The position numbers and the translations under genes were made by a program. From positions 25,877,219 through 25,941,218 of the forward strand of contig CAMZMU010000055.1 in the NCBI GenBank assembly GCA_947311845.1: a DNA stretch of 64,000 nt, read 5' to 3'. Origin of the DNA: Poa pratensis. Lineage: Eukaryota; Streptophyta; Magnoliopsida; Poales; Poaceae. Positions 45,882 to 57,025 of this stretch are shown here, piece by piece. Within the stretch, counting starts at the first letter, position 1, and each line of letters begins with the position of its first letter. The notes below the pieces were generated by a model, which saw only the letters and a program-made list of their open reading frames with translations, was not told the DNA's origin and did not search any database.

Positions 45882-48800
45882 ATTGGCGCCGTCTGTGGGA
45901 AAGAATAGTGCTGGACTCGCGGTTTCTTCGGTTCCATCGGAAAACGGCGACTCGCCGATCGGATCTACAAACGGCAACTCGCCGGCTGCATCGACAAACC
46001 AGAACTCGCCGACTCAGGCGGCACACGGCAACTCGCCGGCTCACTCGACAAACGGCAACACGCCAGCTTCACCCGCAAAAAGCACATCGGATCCTCTGAT
46101 GGATTTCGAGCCACACTCGCCAGGATTCCAGGAGGCCTTCTCCGATCTCGAGTCAGGTTTGGGTTTAACCGTTGGTTCGTTCAATTTTTTCGTCAACAAG
46201 CTTGGTGTGCAGGACTTGACGGATCCACGCCAACTCGCGACTTTCGCACCCGAGGCTCCATCGGCTGCGGCTCCTTCGACTGCGGATCTTTCCACTGCGT
46301 CCATACCATCATCGACCCTCCAAGCTTGTTCGTCTGCAACAACCATGTCCACACGAGAGATGCGCGAGCTCATTGAAGAGCTCCAGGGCGAGGAGGCCGA
46401 ATCAGCATACCGCACAAACGATCCCGAGCTGGATCTCCCACTCGAGGATAGTTTCGACTGCGGGATCTCCCTCAGCGACTTCGACGACCTCGAAACTCAT
46501 ATCGACAACCACGTCGACTCCGAGATCTGCGCCAACAACAACCTCGACTTCGAGACTCATAACAACCTCGCCGACGCCGAGATGGGCATAGGCGACGAAG
46601 ACGTCGACTGCGAGATCCGTCCAGACGAACCACTCGATGAACATACAGGCTCAGACATGAGCCTCGATGAAGATGTCGAGTCCATGACGGGACTCGAAAG
46701 TACATACATATGCCCTCGGGTCATACCCCAACAGGTCTATGTGGCCATCGCCGCAGAAACATCAGAAACTGCGGCCAGTCGCAGGCCTACAGAATTCCCG
46801 TGCACAGTCACTATGCCGGACGGAGCCACAACCCTCACAATCACTGCTGAGATGGCAGCAAAAGCAGATAAAGTTATCAAGGAGTGCACAATGATGCCAG
46901 CAGACGCAACACAAGAAGAGATGTTGACCTTCCAGTACTTCAACTGGCAGGAGTCACTTCGACTGAAGCAGATAAGAGCCACACTCGAAGAACGCAAAAA
47001 GCAAGCTAGCTTGTCGAGTGTGCGCAGAAGACAGCTCTCCCTGAGCTCCACCGGGCGAGCAGACACAGGACGCAGATCAAGGTTGTCACACCTCTCGCCA
47101 GGCGAGAAGGCGGCACTCACCCGCAACTTAGGCAACTCCTTCATGACATACGACGAGGAAGGACTGCCGGTGCCCAAAACAGCAGCAGGTGCTCTCTACA
47201 CCGCTGCAGCATACCTGGAGGCAATCAAGCCCCCAGCGGATGACCCCAACGCAAAACTACACCGCCAACAGATCAAATCACTCGCCTTAGCTGCAAAGGC
47301 CATACGCCAAGTTCCAAGAACTCCAGGTGGGAGTCGAGACCGTGCCCTAGTCGACGCACCTCGGGAAGAGCATAATCACAGTGGTCGTCGCCACCACTCG
47401 AAGGAAAGAAGCGGCTCGCGAAGGCGCAGGTCCAGGAGCAGATCACGCAGATCTTACAGTAGCGACTCATACTCTGATCGAGAGCCTGAGCCACATGGAG
47501 CTCTGTGCTTCACTCGACGCGTCCGCGAGACACGGATGCCCAAAGGATTCAAACTCACATCCGAACAGCCCAAGTACACGGGTCGACAGGAACCTTCCGG
47601 GTGGCTGGAAGATTACAGGCTGGCAGTTGCGTGCCAGCGGGGCACCAACACTACAGCCATGCAGTACATACGACTCATGCTCGAAGGCACAGCTCGCGAC
47701 TGGCTCAAGGCCCTACCTCCATCAACATACGACTCGTGGGATCACTTCCGCAGGGATTTCGTCAAAAACTTCGAGCCTCTATGTGAGCGCCCGAAAACAT
47801 TCGAGGAGCTGCGGGCCTGCGTTCAGCGTTCAGACGAAACGTTGAGGTCATACATCAGACGATGGACTGAGATACGTAACTCAGTTGGAGTGGTTTCAGA
47901 AGATATGGCCATGGATGCTTTCGTCATGGGCCTCGCCAGGCGAGACTTCAAAGAAGCACTTGGCCGCCAAAAGCCAAAATCTGTAGCCCACCTCTTGCAG
48001 ATCGCGACTGAGTGGGCAGATGGAGAGGATATGGCACGCACCACACGCGGGTCCTCACCCCGTGACAAACATGAGAATAGCAGTCGAAGCCATAGAGACT
48101 CGTACAGAGACGACCGAAGGCGCAAACGTTCAAAACGTCATTACGACGATGACAGACCCGAATTCATGGCGGCTGGGTTCTCCACACCCCGCAATGATCA
48201 GGACAGAAGCGACCGACGGTCGGAAGATCGGCGAGACAGTCGAGATGATCGGCGAGACAGTCGAGATGATCGCGAGACAGTCGAGATGATCGTCGGACGC
48301 CAACGCAGTGATAGCTACAAGAGGAAGGATTGGCGCAAGTCACGGGCACAATCTGAGCGATCATTCGAAGAAAAGATGGACGCTGATTGCAGATTCCACC
48401 TGTACAAGGGGGACGATGGAAAACTGCGATCCAACCACTCGATGAGAAACTGCAGGGAGTTCGACCAAATGGCGACTGATTACGTAAATCGCAGAAAGGC
48501 AGCAGCCGCACAAGCACCTGCACCCGTGCCTCAGCCAAACAACGTGCCTGTTCTGATGGCACCACCTCCACCACCACAGCCTGCCCCAGGCGGAAATCTC
48601 GCGGGTGCCATACAGCCCGTGCCTCGGGTGGACGAACCACAGTACCCTCCGCCCCAAGGGCAGATGTACATGATACAGAAAGGTCGACCTTCCAACAGGG
48701 AGCAAAAACTTCGCACTCGACAGGTAAACATGGCGGTCATGTCACCTCCTGCGGTAACAGAATACTTGAAGGGAGCCGAAACTACAATAAGCTTCAGCAA

Positions 48801-49461
48801 AGAGGACCACCCTCCATCGGTTGTTCGACCAGGGCACTCTGCTCTGGTACTCGACGCGCAAATTGGAGGCTACGCCATGTCCAAGGTCTTCATGGATGGT
48901 GGGAGCGGCATAAACATCATCTTCGCAGATACGCTCCGCAAAATGAACAGGTCAGTCGAAAACCTGCCAAGATCTTCAAATACCTTCCACGGTATCGTTC
49001 CAGGGAAAGCAATAAGCCCAGAGGGCACCATACAACTCGACGTAACGTTCGGGGACAAGCACCACTTCAGGACAGAGTCGATTGAGTTCGAAGTGGTCGA
49101 CTGGAAGTCACAATACCATGCTATACTTGGACGCCCGACGTTCGCTCGATTCATGGCGGTGCCACATTACGCATACCTCCAGCTGAAGATGCCTGGACCA
49201 AAAGGAGTAATCACAGTCAAGGGGAACTTCCAAAAGTCTGACTCTTGCGACCGAGAATTCAGCAAAATCTCTGAGATGTTTGGCATGGAAGCAACACTCG
49301 CCGATCTAGCGGTCTCCAACGATCGAACACTTATGCCAGAGCACAAAAAGGTGGCAGTCGACAGAGCATTCAGTGCCACCAACGACACAAGATCGCATCA
49401 GGTGCACCCGACTGACCCGACCAAGACAGTCAATGTCTCGTCGAGTCTGCCTATCGCATAG
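45784..49461 (+). CDS. Gag and aspartic protease of the Retand-type element
   Basis: The frame is open across the LTR end and PBS. Candidate starts are 45853 (within the LTR) or a downstream ATG near 46345 (MSTREMRELIEEL). The N-terminal part has a repeated NG-SP motif (45940-46080) and acidic stretches. The Retrotrans_gag domain is at about 47570-48030 (GWLEDYRLAVACQRG, RSYIRRWTEIRN). A basic Arg/Ser/Asp region with an 18-19 bp tandem repeat follows. The protease is at about 48830-49240 with the active site FMDGGSGINIIF (DGGS in place of the common DTG/DSG) and ILGRPTFARF. The frame ends at TAG 49459-49461, after which the same frame continues as pol, so the stop either separates gag-PR from pol or is a nonsense change. 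Confidence 0.88.
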   Translation: MSADETTSTTTFSPHNLNPRSLTMGFDEGTPRQLAPSVGKNSAGLAVSSVPSENGDSPIGSTNGNSPAASTNQNSPTQAAHGNSPAHSTNGNTPASPAKSTSDPLMDFEPHSPGFQEAFSDLESGLGLTVGSFNFFVNKLGVQDLTDPRQLATFAPEAPSAAAPSTADLSTASIPSSTLQACSSATTMSTREMRELIEELQGEEAESAYRTNDPELDLPLEDSFDCGISLSDFDDLETHIDNHVDSEICANNNLDFETHNNLADAEMGIGDEDVDCEIRPDEPLDEHTGSDMSLDEDVESMTGLESTYICPRVIPQQVYVAIAAETSETAASRRPTEFPCTVTMPDGATTLTITAEMAAKADKVIKECTMMPADATQEEMLTFQYFNWQESLRLKQIRATLEERKKQASLSSVRRRQLSLSSTGRADTGRRSRLSHLSPGEKAALTRNLGNSFMTYDEEGLPVPKTAAGALYTAAAYLEAIKPPADDPNAKLHRQQIKSLALAAKAIRQVPRTPGGSRDRALVDAPREEHNHSGRRHHSKERSGSRRRRSRSRSRRSYSSDSYSDREPEPHGALCFTRRVRETRMPKGFKLTSEQPKYTGRQEPSGWLEDYRLAVACQRGTNTTAMQYIRLMLEGTARDWLKALPPSTYDSWDHFRRDFVKNFEPLCERPKTFEELRACVQRSDETLRSYIRRWTEIRNSVGVVSEDMAMDAFVMGLARRDFKEALGRQKPKSVAHLLQIATEWADGEDMARTTRGSSPRDKHENSSRSHRDSYRDDRRRKRSKRHYDDDRPEFMAAGFSTPRNDQDRSDRRSEDRRDSRDDRRDSRDDRETVEMIVGRQRSDSYKRKDWRKSRAQSERSFEEKMDADCRFHLYKGDDGKLRSNHSMRNCREFDQMATDYVNRRKAAAAQAPAPVPQPNNVPVLMAPPPPPQPAPGGNLAGAIQPVPRVDEPQYPPPQGQMYMIQKGRPSNREQKLRTRQVNMAVMSPPAVTEYLKGAETTISFSKEDHPPSVVRPGHSALVLDAQIGGYAMSKVFMDGGSGINIIFADTLRKMNRSVENLPRSSNTFHGIVPGKAISPEGTIQLDVTFGDKHHFRTESIEFEVVDWKSQYHAILGRPTFARFMAVPHYAYLQLKMPGPKGVITVKGNFQKSDSCDREFSKISEMFGMEATLADLAVSNDRTLMPEHKKVAVDRAFSATNDTRSHQVHPTDPTKTVNVSSSLPIA
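45884..45900 (+). other. Primer binding site (tRNA-Asp type)
   Basis: TGGCGCCGTCTGTGGGA two bases after the LTR; the TGGCGCCGT core matches the Athila/Tat PBS. Confidence 0.8.
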
Positions 49462-52400
49462 GAAAGCGCGCTCGTCGAATTCCTCCGTGAGAACTGGGAT
49501 ATATTTGCATGGTGTCCAGCAGACATGCCAGGTATTCCCAGGGAATTCGCCGAGCACTCTCTCCAGCTACTTCCAGGTGCTAAACCAGTCAAACAAACAA
49601 TGCGCCGCATATCCGGCCCAAAAAGAACTGCAGTCGAAGCCGAAGTCGACAGGCTACTCGCAGCAGGATTCATCAGAGAGATCAAGAAATCACAATGGGT
49701 GGCCAACCCCGTACTTGTAGAGAAGAAGCATACAGACATCCTGCGGATGTGTGTAGATTTTACAGCACTCAATAAGTGCTGTCCAAAGGATCACTTTCCA
49801 CTACCTCGAATCGACCAGATCGTCGACTCCACCGCCGGGTGCGCTCGCTTGTCCTTCCTGGATGCTTACTCGGGTTACCACCAGATAAGGATGAAGGAAG
49901 AGGACGAAGAAAAAACGGCGTTCATAACCCCACTCGGGGTCTACTGCTACACCACAATGCCTTTCGGGCTCAAAAACGCAGGCGCAACCTATCAGCGCAT
50001 GATGCAAGATTGCCTCAAGAAGCAGATTGGGCGAAACGTCCAGGTCTATGTAGATGACATCGTCATCACCACAAGAGAAGAAAGCACGCTACTCGATGAC
50101 TTGCGGAGACATTCGCAAACCTCAAACGCTTCCACATCAAGCTCAACCCGAAGAAGTGCACGTTCGGCGTGCCAGCCGGGCAACTCCTCGGGTATCTAGT
50201 CTCAGCTCGAGGAATCGAGGCGGACCCGAGAAAATACAGGCCATCTTGACGATGCAAAGGCCTTCAAAGCTCCACGACGTGCAAAAGTTGGCGGGTAGAG
50301 TAGCAGCACTCAGTCGATTCATCAGCAAGCTAGGCGAAAAAGCACTCCCGTTCTATCGACTGATGAAGAAGGCAGATAAGTTCGAGTGGACGCCAGAAGC
50401 CGAAGCAGCCTTCACGGACCTCAAGCGAGTCCTCACAAGCCCTCCAATCCTCGTAGCACCAAGGGAACGCGAGCCACTATACCTATATGTCTCTGCAACT
50501 AATAGGGTGGTGAGCACTGTTCTGTGGTCGAACGCAGAGAGGAGGGACACGCCCAAAGCATACAACGTCCAGTCTATTACTTGAGTGAAGTGCTCTCCAC
50601 ATCAAAGCAGCGGTACCCGCACTATCAGAAGCTGGCATACGCCGTGTTCATGTCCTCAAGGAAGCTGACGCATTACTTCTCCGAGCACCCGATCACTGTA
50701 ATCAGCACTTCAGGGATCGGGGACATCCTCACAAACCCCAATGCGACTGGGCGAGTAGCAAAATGGCTCATCGAGCTAGCACCAAGAGACATCAAGTATG
50801 ATTACCCGAAGGCCATCAAAGCACAAGTTTACCCGACTTCCACACCGAGTGGATTGAAGCTCAGCTCCCAGGAGCACCAGATGTGTCCAATTCCTGGACC
50901 ATGTACTTGATGGCTCGAAGAAAAACGAAGGCGCAGGCGCAGGTGTCATCCTCATATCACCAAAAGGCGACAAGCTCCGCTACATCCTACAAATGGGTTC
51001 GAGTTCCCATCCAATAACGAAGCAGAATACGAGGCTCTGATCCATGGCATGAGGATGGCCAAAGCTCGGGTGCACTCGACTGATGATCTACGGCGACTCG
51101 AATTGGTGGTGCAGCAAACAATGAAGGCTGTGACGCAATCGCAGATAACATGATCGCCTACCGTGACCTGTACAACATCATGGAGGGCAGCTTCGAAGGC
51201 TGCGAGTTGCGGCACATAGGGCGTGAAAGCAATGAAGAAGCAGATAAGTTAGCCAACATTGGTGCGACCAAAGCACCAGTGCCACCTGGTGTCTTCTTCG
51301 AGCGCATAGAGCACAGATCAATCAAAAAGAAGCGGCAACTCCTGCACAGGCACCAGCCAAGAGCAAAACACCTAGCACAGAGGACCCACCAGTCGAGGTA
51401 CTCCTCATCGAGCCAACTTGGACTCAACCCTTCCTCGCATACATACTCCGCGGCGAGGTACCCGAAGACTTCACAGAGTCAAGACGCGTCACTCGACGAT
51501 CTAAAGCATACACTGTCATCAACGGTGAACTTTACAAACGCAGCATATCAGGTATGTTCCAGCGTTGCATAGCATTTGAAGATGGCCAAGCCATCCTTCG
51601 TGATATTCATGCAGGTACTTGCGGGCATCACGCCAGCAGTCGATCACTCGTAGCCAAAGCCTTTCGCGCAGGCTTCTACTGGCCCACAGCACTCAAAGAC
51701 GCGGAGGACATAGTCAAAAGGTGCATCGGCTGCCAAAAATTCGCCACAAAGCCACACGCACCCGCATCGGCGTTGAAGACAATACCATTGGCCTGGCCTT
51801 TCGCCCAGTGGGGGCTCGATATGGTTGGGCCACTCAAAAAATCCTCCCATGGAGGGCATACTCACCTTCTGGTGGCGGTCGACAAGTTCACCAAGTGGAT
51901 TGAAGCAGTACCCATCACAAGTTCGACTGCCACTACAGCAGTCAATTTCATAAAATCCATCATATACCGCTTTGGTGTGCCAAATAGCATCATCACTGAC
52001 AACGGTACAAACTTCACGGCTGAGGAATTCAAATCCTTCTGCAAAGAGCAAGATATCACGCTCAATTATGCATCTGTGGCGCACCCGCAATCAAACGGCC
52101 AAGTCGAAAAGGCCAATGGGCTTGTGACAGTGGAATCAAGAAGCGCCTCCTGGTGCCACTCAAAAGGGCTGCGGGTGCTTGGGTAGAAGAGCTCCCGTCT
52201 GTGCTATGGAGCCTACGCACAACACCCAACGCCTCAACGCAATTCACTCCATTCTTCATGGTCTACGGCGCAGAGGCAATCCTGCCATCAGACGTAAGGT
52301 TCAACGCACCAAGAGTCGAAGCATACAATGAAGAAGATGCAGAGAGCACTCGAAGATGCAGTCGACTTGCTCGAAGAAGCACGCAACACAGCGCTAGCAC

Positions 52401-52650
52401 GTACAGCTGTCTACCAGCAAGATCTACGCAACTATCACAGCCGTCGACTGCGTACCAGGTCCTTCGAGGTGGGTGACTTGGTACTTCGACTGAAGCAAAG
52501 AAGGTGCATAAACTTGCTTCTCCATGGGAAGGACCCTTCATCATCACCGAGGTCATAGGTGGTGGAGCATACAGACTGAAGCATGCGAAGACCGGCGAAC
52601 TCTCCCACAATCCTTGGAACGTTGCGCAGCTGCGCCGTTTCTATGCTTAG
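49462..52650 (+). pseudogene. Pol of the Retand-type element: RT, RNase H, second RNase H, integrase; many frameshifts
   Basis: RT at about 49470-50110 (ILRMCVDFTALNKCCPKDHF, FLDAYSGYHQI, FGLKNAGATYQRMM, catalytic VYVDDIVI near 50045). RT connection and RNase H at 50210-50820 (KLHDVQKLAGRVAALSRF, PVYYLSEVLS). A second RNase H at 50905-51260 (MYFDGSKKNEGAGAG, NNEAEYEALIHGM), a feature of the Tat lineage. Integrase at 51590-52150: HHCC zinc motif within HAGTCGHHASS and CIGCQKF, and DDE residues in GLDMVGPL, ITDNGTNF and QVEKANG. The C-terminal part runs to RRFYA and a stop at 52648-52650. About eight to ten frame changes, mostly single-base, break the frame. Confidence 0.9.
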
Positions 52651-52869
52651 ATTGCTCAGTCGCATAATGTAATAGGCTCATATGTCGGATGGCTGCAGGT
52701 TTCAGACGCGCTCTTTTCCTTACCAGGGTACCTAAGGGGACTGGAAGGTTTTTAATGAGGCGGCCTGCAGCCTAACATTCATAAATGGAATATAGTCAAT
52801 AAATTCCTCATACTTTTCTGCTTACTACTCGCATAGCTTATCAGCACAAAACTTAGCCACACCCGTATG

Positions 52870-53199
52870 CTCGGGGGCTGAGCTATCTCAAAACATAAAA
52901 GCTTTTGCTCCTTCAAACATAATAATCAGCCACACTCGAATACTCGGGGGCTGGATCGTAACACTAAACACAAAGGAAAAAGTTGCTCAACCCCAATCAA
53001 TCACTCGGGGGCTGAGCCTGCAGGCATAAGTTGAAGCTTCAACTCTCATAAAATTCATAACCTCACTCGAGCACTCGGGGGCTATGTAATTCATGATCTA
53101 TGTAAACTGTTTTTCATAAACCCCACTCGATACACTCGGGGGCTGCATACATACAAGTGAACAAATATGTACTAAGTGGCAAATTTACACTCGGGGGCT
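52870..53199 (+). repeat. Array of six polypurine-tract-like CTCGGGGGCT motifs
   Basis: Exact CTCGGGGGCT at 52870, 52943, 53004, 53074, 53135 and 53190 (55-73 bases apart), mostly preceded by ACTCGA-ACA. The same ten bases form the functional tract next to the 3' LTR (58382-58391) and recur at 57647 (one G fewer near 57767). Confidence 0.9.
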
Positions 53200-53219
53200 G
53201 TTCCCTATACATAAATACC

Positions 53220-54038
53220 CTAATCTTCTGGTTCATCCTTTGCTGGAAGAACAGGGCCCATAAGTTGCGCTTGATAGCAATCAACCAATGTCCTCGCGTG
53301 ATCGAATGTTTCGTCAAGGTTCGACTGGGACAAAGACGATCCAGGCACGGGTGGACGTAGCTGCAAATTTGGACGTTGACTTCGGAGATACGCCATGGTT
53401 GCGTTGGCACCGTCCACAAGCTTCTGGGTGATGAAGCCTCGAATGGAACCTGTTGACCGGAAGAGATCGAGCAACGCGTGGATTCCTTGAGGTTGTGGCC
53501 CAGTGGAAAAACCATCTGGTTGATTCGACTGAAGGCCGACCTGCACAATTCAAGAAGCATAGTGCTCCGCCACACCCGATCTTGCAGAGTCGCAAGTATG
53601 CGTGCTCGGTGCTTGTCCAATCGAAAGTGCTGGCGGCCAGTCGTGGGTTCGTCAGTTGCCATGTTCAACTGCTCATCCACGCGAGCCTGCTCCGCCTGGA
53701 AATCTTGAACAAAACCTGCAACAACACAAGTTGGGTGAACAAAAAAGAACAGGCTGTGAACTCATAAGATCAAGGCAGTCATGCTTACACTCGAGCTGTC
53801 TGTTCACGATCTCCATCTCGCCAAGCACATACTCCTCCCGTTGGGTGGGTAAAGCAGGCCTTGCCCTCATCCTTTCCAGCTCGCTTCGGGCACTCGCCAG
53901 TTCCTGCTCCTGTTTCGCAAGTCGAGCCTTCATATAACGTATTACCGCGGCATCATTTGACGCCTGAGCTCGAGATCGAGAAGGGGTATGATGCCGCGAC
54001 GAACTGGATGAAGTGGCGGCTGGCCGTTTCTGTTCCAA
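53220..54038 (-). pseudogene. Second antisense ORF of the Retand-type element, coiled-coil protein
   Basis: Minus strand: a piece at 54038-53790 rich in Ser then strongly helical (YMKARLAKQEQELASARSEL), followed after an intron-like gap by a piece at 53720-53550 and, in another frame, 53546-53220 (GIHALLDLFRSTGSIRGFIT, ending AKDEPED with a stop). At least one frame change (near 53545). Not recognised beyond similarity to coiled-coil proteins of Tat-lineage elements. It could be the 3' part of the gene at 54223-56962. Confidence 0.5.
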
Positions 54039-54222
54039 GTATCATAAAAGTTTCATGAGAAACAAGTCACAAAACTCAGACAAGCAACAGCATACAGCTC
54101 TTCGAGCGCAGACACATTAACAGAAGACCACTGACATAAAAGAGTAGCAAAATCACACGCACACTCGCAGTTCACAGATATATTACATGGCATAAAAAAG
54201 AAGGGATGCAGCTGCCCTAGAA

Positions 54223-56962
54223 CTAGGAAGTCGACTCTGGCTTGCCCCTAAGCAAGCGAGTGGCGACCTCTTTTGCCCGGCGCTCCATGGTGGTCATAAA
54301 TATTTCGGCCAGTCGTGCAGCTGGCGCGCTGACTCCTTTCAAAGGCACAAGTCTCCCGTCTGGCCTCCGCGGGAAATCAGAAAGCGCTCTCTCGTAGTCA
54401 CCCTCTAATCCGTGGCCTAAAAGGAGCTTGAGGGTGGACTCCGAGCCGCGTACCGAAAGGGCGCGAGAGAAGTTCGCCATGGTGGAAGTCCCCGGGCCAA
54501 AAACATCGGCAAATCCATCCGCCGTCGTCGGTACTTCGCCACTCGGGAGCACGGCCTTGTACACTGCGCCAAGTGTACTCGCTGACTTGGCGAGTGCATC
54601 CTTCGCGTGGGTGCACACGACCCCAAGGTCGCTCACAACACGATCGAGTGGCAGATCGTCGTTCGCCCTGTCTGCAGAGGTCGGCGCGCCAGCAGCTTCT
54701 TCACAAATCAACAAAGAGCAAACGTCACTATACGACGCTTGACAACCACACATAAGTTCAAAACGAAAAGATTACTCACCTCCCATGACATGTGCGAGTT
54801 TCGCCAGTTGTTCGGCATATCCTCGCTCACGCGCGGTAGCTGAGTTAGTGGCAGCATCCAATTCCTTCTTCGACTCAGCGCGCTGCGTGACGAGTGCTTC
54901 TTCAAGCTCCTTTACGCGGGACTCAGCCGCTGTCTTTTCGCCTGAAGTAGCAAATCGCATACAGTTTATGATCGACAAAGACAAAGTATTGCAAAAAAGA
55001 TGGCAAAGTGAAACTCACGACTGAGTCGCTCCAGGTCATTACGCAGGCCATCCCTCTCCTGCTCCACCTGGACATAAGCTTTGGCAGAATCCGCCAGTGT
55101 GCGGTAGAAGGGCTGCAGACACACGCAGTTAGCATAATTTGTAACGTACATAGCCCCAAAACTACGCGGGTAAGGCAAAAAGTACTCACATGATTTGTCC
55201 AAGGCTCAGGGGTCGAAGCAGATGTCCCGACTTCAGGAGTAGCCACAACCGTAGCCTTGGCGGCCTCCACAACAGCAGTGGTGTCCATCGGGTGGACAAC
55301 CTCATGCACGGCGGGAGAAATGTTCGGGTGATCCGGCGTCGGAACTTTCTCTGCTTGAGGAGATAAAGGCTGATTGGTTTCAGCACTGCGAGTGGCACGC
55401 ATGAAGACATCATCAGCACAAGTATGCAACAGCAGTAAAAACTTATATCATAAGTAAAAACACAAACCTGTGTTCTTCCTCTTCGTCATAGTCGAGGTCA
55501 TCAAAATTTGGGCCTCCAAAGACAGGGCGCCACTCGAATGAGGAGGAGGGGTCGAGCTCGTTGAGCATACACGCAAAGGAGCGGCGCTGGGAACGGGTGA
55601 TGAGCCCGCTTCCTCGTCAACCTCCAAGTCATGCTCCTTCGCGGGTGAACTCACAGCCGAAGATACCTTTTTGGTCAGTCGACGACGCTTTGGAGGCGCG
55701 ATGTCGATCTCAGGGTCAGAATCGGCCACTTCTTCAGTCTGCACCTCTTCTGCTGCTTCCTCTTCAACTTCTTCCACACGCGAAGTGGTGGCGGAGGGAA
55801 TTGGCGAGTGATCCCCTTTCGCTTCCATCTCTTGCACCTGAGTTTCTTCAGTTGCACCATTCTCTGGCAAAGGAGGAAGAGAGGCAGCAGTCGAGTGACC
55901 CTGCATGTCATAAATCACGGCTGCAAAATTAGAGGCTGCAATGCATATGAGTGGCAACTCCAAAACTGCAAGCAAATCATAAAGTACACATACCTCAAGC
56001 AAAGGATTTTCCATCCCATACGGTGTAATGGGGCAGTCGACGTTGCACGGGTCGGCTGCCGTCAGGTTGGTGATTGATCGCACATGCGCCAACAACTCAT
56101 TCCTTGACAGCTCCTCCGGGCTCATCCGTGTGGCATCATTTGGGCCCTCGTACTGCCACATGGGGTGCGCTCGGGCACGGATCGGCCACACCCGCCTCTT
56201 TACAAAAGTGGCAATTAGATGCACACCCGTCACCTTGTCGAGAAGACCTCCAATCTGGGACAGAAGAGGCTCTGCTTCTGCCAGTTCTTCATCCGAAAGT
56301 TGGTGGTCCCAGGCCTTGGTCCTTGCAAAGGCAGCAGTCGAAAAGCGGCAGCTGCGTCCTGCTCGACACTCGCATAAAACCATCCCTTTCTCCAGCCTTG
56401 TGCGGAGTCGACGGTCTTCAGTCGAAAATATCGGGTGTCACCGCGCACCTGGATCCCGCAGCCGCCCACAGGGTAGGTGCGGCCGCCTCCCCTGTTTGGT
56501 CGCACCATAAAAATGGCCTTCCATAATGCCCAACTTGGAGCAACTCCCAAAAAACACTCGCATAGCGTGATGAAACACGCAATGTGCAGAATACCGTTCG
56601 GGGTGAGATCATGGATCTGCACCCCGTAGGCAAAGCAAACCTCGCACAAAATCATGGAGGGGGAGCGAGAAACCCCTAGGCAGAAACTCCGCAAAACAGA
56701 CACGCTCATTGGCGCGTGGTTCAGGGAGTACCTCCTTCGGTGATGGCGCGCGAACAGCAAGCTGGTCCGTGGGAGGAAGCAGACCCTGCTCGCGAAACTT
56801 GGTCAGATGGGCGTCCTTGATGGTGGACTTCGCCCAGTCCCCGCTGCTCTTCTTCAAAGCGGCGGCAGCAGACGCGCTCGTTGTGGTCTTCTTGACCTTA
56901 GTTGCTGCGTCAGTCGTGGCGGCAGACGCAGCGCTTCGCTTGGAGCCTCCACCCTTGGCCAT
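54223..56962 (-). CDS. Antisense gene of the Retand-type element with Transposase_28-like (putative gypsy) domain
   Basis: Runs opposite to gag-pol, as in Grande-like Tat elements. Start ATG 56962 (MAKGGGSKRSAASAA). The conserved domain begins FAEFLPRGFSLPLHDFVRGL (about 56730) and continues in another frame as GVQIHDLTPNGILHIACFIT, LCECFLGVAPSWALWKAIF and WRKGWFYASV, matching the Pfam putative-gypsy-transposon (Transposase_28) pattern. Further exons: 56380-56000; an acidic region with a basic KRRRLTKK stretch at 55900-55470; a coiled coil at 55100-54830 (ESRVKELEEALVTQRAES); and a final exon at 54700-54223 ending KPESTS. GT...AG-like intron edges are visible, for example near 55468. One frame change near 56640 may be a defect. 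Role unknown. Confidence 0.65.
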
Positions 56963-57025
56963 TGCTAGGATGGATGGACAGAGCACAAAGAGCTTGGGCA
57001 AACGAACAATGGAGGCGCAGCGCAA

